From assembly GCA_964354135.1 (NCBI GenBank), contig CAYGZA010000167.1, positions 1 through 14,589 on the forward strand: a DNA stretch of 14,589 nt, written 5' to 3'. This stretch comes from CAYGZA01 sp964354135 (GTDB lineage: Bacteria; Planctomycetota; Planctomycetia; Pirellulales; Thermoguttaceae). The translations under genes and the position numbers were made by a program. The notes under the pieces were generated by a model, which ran no database searches, had not been told where the DNA came from, and saw nothing but the letters and a program-made list of their open reading frames with translations. This document shows, in pieces, positions 13,305-14,589 of this stretch (positions are counted from its first letter, which is position 1; every line of letters begins with the position of its first letter).

Positions 13305-14060
13305 CTACCACTGCGGGCTCCCCGATCCAAGGCGTCCTTCGTGGACATTCCACTCCGGCCGCGTGTAGCGCTGGGCGGCCAGTTGCACGGTCTGCTCGCG
13401 GGGCCAATCGGGGCACGGGTCAGTAGCGGCCCAGCCGACGATCAACGCGCGGCGGATCGCGGCTGCGGGGAGAGGCAGGTTGGCAAGAAATGCACCATGA
13501 GGCCGATGGTTGCGATAGGCCGGCTCGCGCGGCGGCATCGCCAGACACTCCTCGATCAGTCCCAGCGGGAAATCGTAAAGGATCGTCCCGTGGTAAAGGA
13601 GGTGCTCGCGCTTCATGCGGATGCTGTTGCCGGAGAACTTCCGGCCGTTGGGGCCGATCGCCAGATCGCTGATCCCCTGGTGAGTTACCTCGGGCACCTG
13701 AGATTGGAGGGCGCGGGCGAGCGCGCCGAGCACGAGCCGGTGGGCATGGTCCACCATGCGCAAGCACGGCCGGCGTTGGCAACTGAGGACCAGGGCATAC
13801 ATCAGGCACCCGGGCCCGGCGACGATCGCCGCGCCGCCGCTTGCGCGCCGCAAGACGGGGATTCCCCGCCGGCGACACGCGTCGAGTTGGACTTCGGCGG
13901 CAACCTTCGACGAGCGGCCGACCACGACCATCGGCGCGGCGGGCTCCCAGAGGCGGAGCGTTTCGCTGGGGTGAGCCGCCGCTTCGGCCTCGTCCAGCAG
14001 GGCCTCGTCCAGGGCGAGGTTCTCGGCGGGCGTGGGCAACGTGAGGTCCAGGAGTTGCAT
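13305..14060 (-). CDS. Lipoate-protein ligase A / lipoyltransferase-like protein
   Basis: This 251-residue protein has the fold of the biotin/lipoate ligase family. It starts MQLLDLTLPTPAENLALDEA, then has LRRASGGAAIVAGPG (about 90-104, the nucleotide/lipoate loop) and NGRKFSGNSIRMKREHLLYH with the expected catalytic lysine in RKFSGN. HGTILYDFPL follows. The enzyme would attach lipoate or octanoate to the lysine of 2-oxoacid dehydrogenase E2 or GcvH proteins. No separate C-terminal accessory domain is obvious. The ATG at 14058-14060 was chosen by the match to the family N-terminus, although it lacks a clear Shine-Dalgarno sequence and the frame is open 49 codons further. It could be LplA, LipM or LipL type, and sequence alone does not decide. 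Confidence 0.85.
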   Translation of the reverse strand: MQLLDLTLPTPAENLALDEALLDEAEAAAHPSETLRLWEPAAPMVVVGRSSKVAAEVQLDACRRRGIPVLRRASGGAAIVAGPGCLMYALVLSCQRRPCLRMVDHAHRLVLGALARALQSQVPEVTHQGISDLAIGPNGRKFSGNSIRMKREHLLYHGTILYDFPLGLIEECLAMPPREPAYRNHRPHGAFLANLPLPAAAIRRALIVGWAATDPCPDWPREQTVQLAAQRYTRPEWNVHEGRLGSGSPQW

Positions 14061-14077
14061 GGAGTGCCATTGTAGAC

Positions 14078-14143
14078 GAGGGATGAGGGTTGAGGGATGA
14101 AGAGCCAAAGAGACTTCCGAAGTCTTGGAGACTTCGGAAGTCT
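14078..14143. repeat. Simple GAGGGATGA repeats and a perfect 15-bp inverted repeat
   Basis: GAGGGATGAGGGTTGAGG is a short quasi-repeat starting at 14078. It is followed by AGACTTCCGAAGTCT (14111-14125), a 3-nt spacer TGG, and its exact inverse AGACTTCGGAAGTCT (14129-14143). Each arm is itself nearly palindromic around one base. The element sits between the lipoate ligase start and a broken ankyrin ORF. It looks like an intergenic repeat insertion rather than a promoter. Confidence 0.8.
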
Positions 14144-14469
14144 TCGCGGCGCCCGGGACGACCCTTGCGAACCGCCGCGGCGATCGGCCGGCCATCCTGG
14201 CCGTCAAGTTCCGTCACAAGACGCCCGCCGAGCTTCTCGTGGCCAAAGGGGTCGACGTCAACGCCGGTCCCATTCCGCTCCTGCACGGCGCCATGGTGGT
14301 CGGCTGGACCGACCTGGCGAAGACGCTCGTGGACAAGGGAGCCGACGTCAACGCCAGGGAACAAGAGTTCGGCGCGACGCCGCTTCACGTAGCCGCCCAT
14401 TGGGGCTGCACGGACCTGGTGCGGCTCCTGCTCAAGCGCGGAGCCGACGCCGCCGCGGTGGACGTTTGA
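14125..14469 (+). pseudogene. Truncated ankyrin-repeat protein
   Basis: About 80 residues of ankyrin repeats are readable: AELLVAKGVDVNA (end of one repeat), then PIPLLHGAMVVGWTDLAKTL-VDKGADVNA and GATPLHVAAHWGCTDLVRLL-LKRGADAAAVD. The frame ends in TGA right after AAAVDV, where another repeat or a capping helix would be expected. The first 12 codons derive from the palindromic repeat at 14111-14143, and there is no ribosome site. The gene therefore looks cut at its 5' end by that element and possibly at its 3' end too. Ankyrin repeats mediate protein-protein binding, and nothing more can be said about its role. Confidence 0.7.
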
Positions 14470-14589
14470 CCTTGTTGAGAAGGGAGTAAAATCGCCCTTA
14501 GCGGCCGTCCAGCAGAAAACTCCCCTCTCCCAGAGGGCTCGGGTTGTCCCACATGCTAGTGCCGCTTTCAGTTCAAGAGTTTCGCGTTT
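14470..14589. other. Window end without a recognisable gene
   Basis: The last 120 bases contain no supported ORF. A short dyad CTCCCCTCTCCCAGAGGGCT near 14520-14540 is the only visible structure. The next gene presumably begins beyond the window. Confidence 0.4.

Overview
The window reads as a stretch of a high-GC planctomycete chromosome, probably from an uncultured lineage. This is inferred from gene style, not from a marker gene. The clues are a twin-arginine creatininase paired with an exported DUF1028 protein, a Uma2 nuclease, a large lineage-type secreted protein without a known domain, an S1 protein with a long basic Pro/Ala-rich N-terminus, and many GC-rich intergenic palindromes. The right two thirds is ordinary, while the left third is a defence-type accessory region of clearly lower GC.

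Left region (1-4100): two in-frame remnants of a large MmeI-like class I SAM-dependent DNA methyltransferase flank about 3.3 kb of foreign material. The N-terminal-side remnant is at 3-140 and the C-terminal remnant at about 3478-3935. The catalytic middle of that enzyme is missing. In its place lie a YjzC-like small protein gene with its own terminator, a complete compact type II restriction-modification system, and a fragment resembling the C-terminus of an SDH/Clp-fold serine protease followed by a coupled 61-codon ORF. The R-M system consists of a controller (C) protein, a restriction endonuclease and, convergent and overlapping, a beta-class DNA methyltransferase. Sequences resembling known C-protein operators lie before both the C-R operon and the methyltransferase gene. 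The C-terminal methyltransferase remnant has itself been invaded by a palindromic repeat element that is translated in frame.

Middle region (4100-5940): a 111-aa unknown ORF faces a TIR-domain protein with an unrecognised C-terminal domain. It is followed by a gene-free stretch ending in two 48-bp tandem repeats carrying a GC palindrome.

Right region (5938-14589): a ribosomal protein S1-like protein on the minus strand; an exported creatininase-family/DUF1028 pair with overlapping stop and start codons; a Uma2 gene with its own promoter and terminator; a 561-aa secreted protein on the minus strand; a 520-bp gene-free stretch; translation initiation factor IF-1 and a lipoate-protein ligase-like gene, both minus; and a broken ankyrin-repeat ORF after a perfect 15-bp inverted repeat.

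Taken together, the left part looks like a site of defence-gene turnover where one R-M system was overwritten by another next to a TIR gene. The right part is a typical chromosomal neighbourhood of housekeeping and envelope genes. No rRNA, tRNA or CRISPR array was seen.
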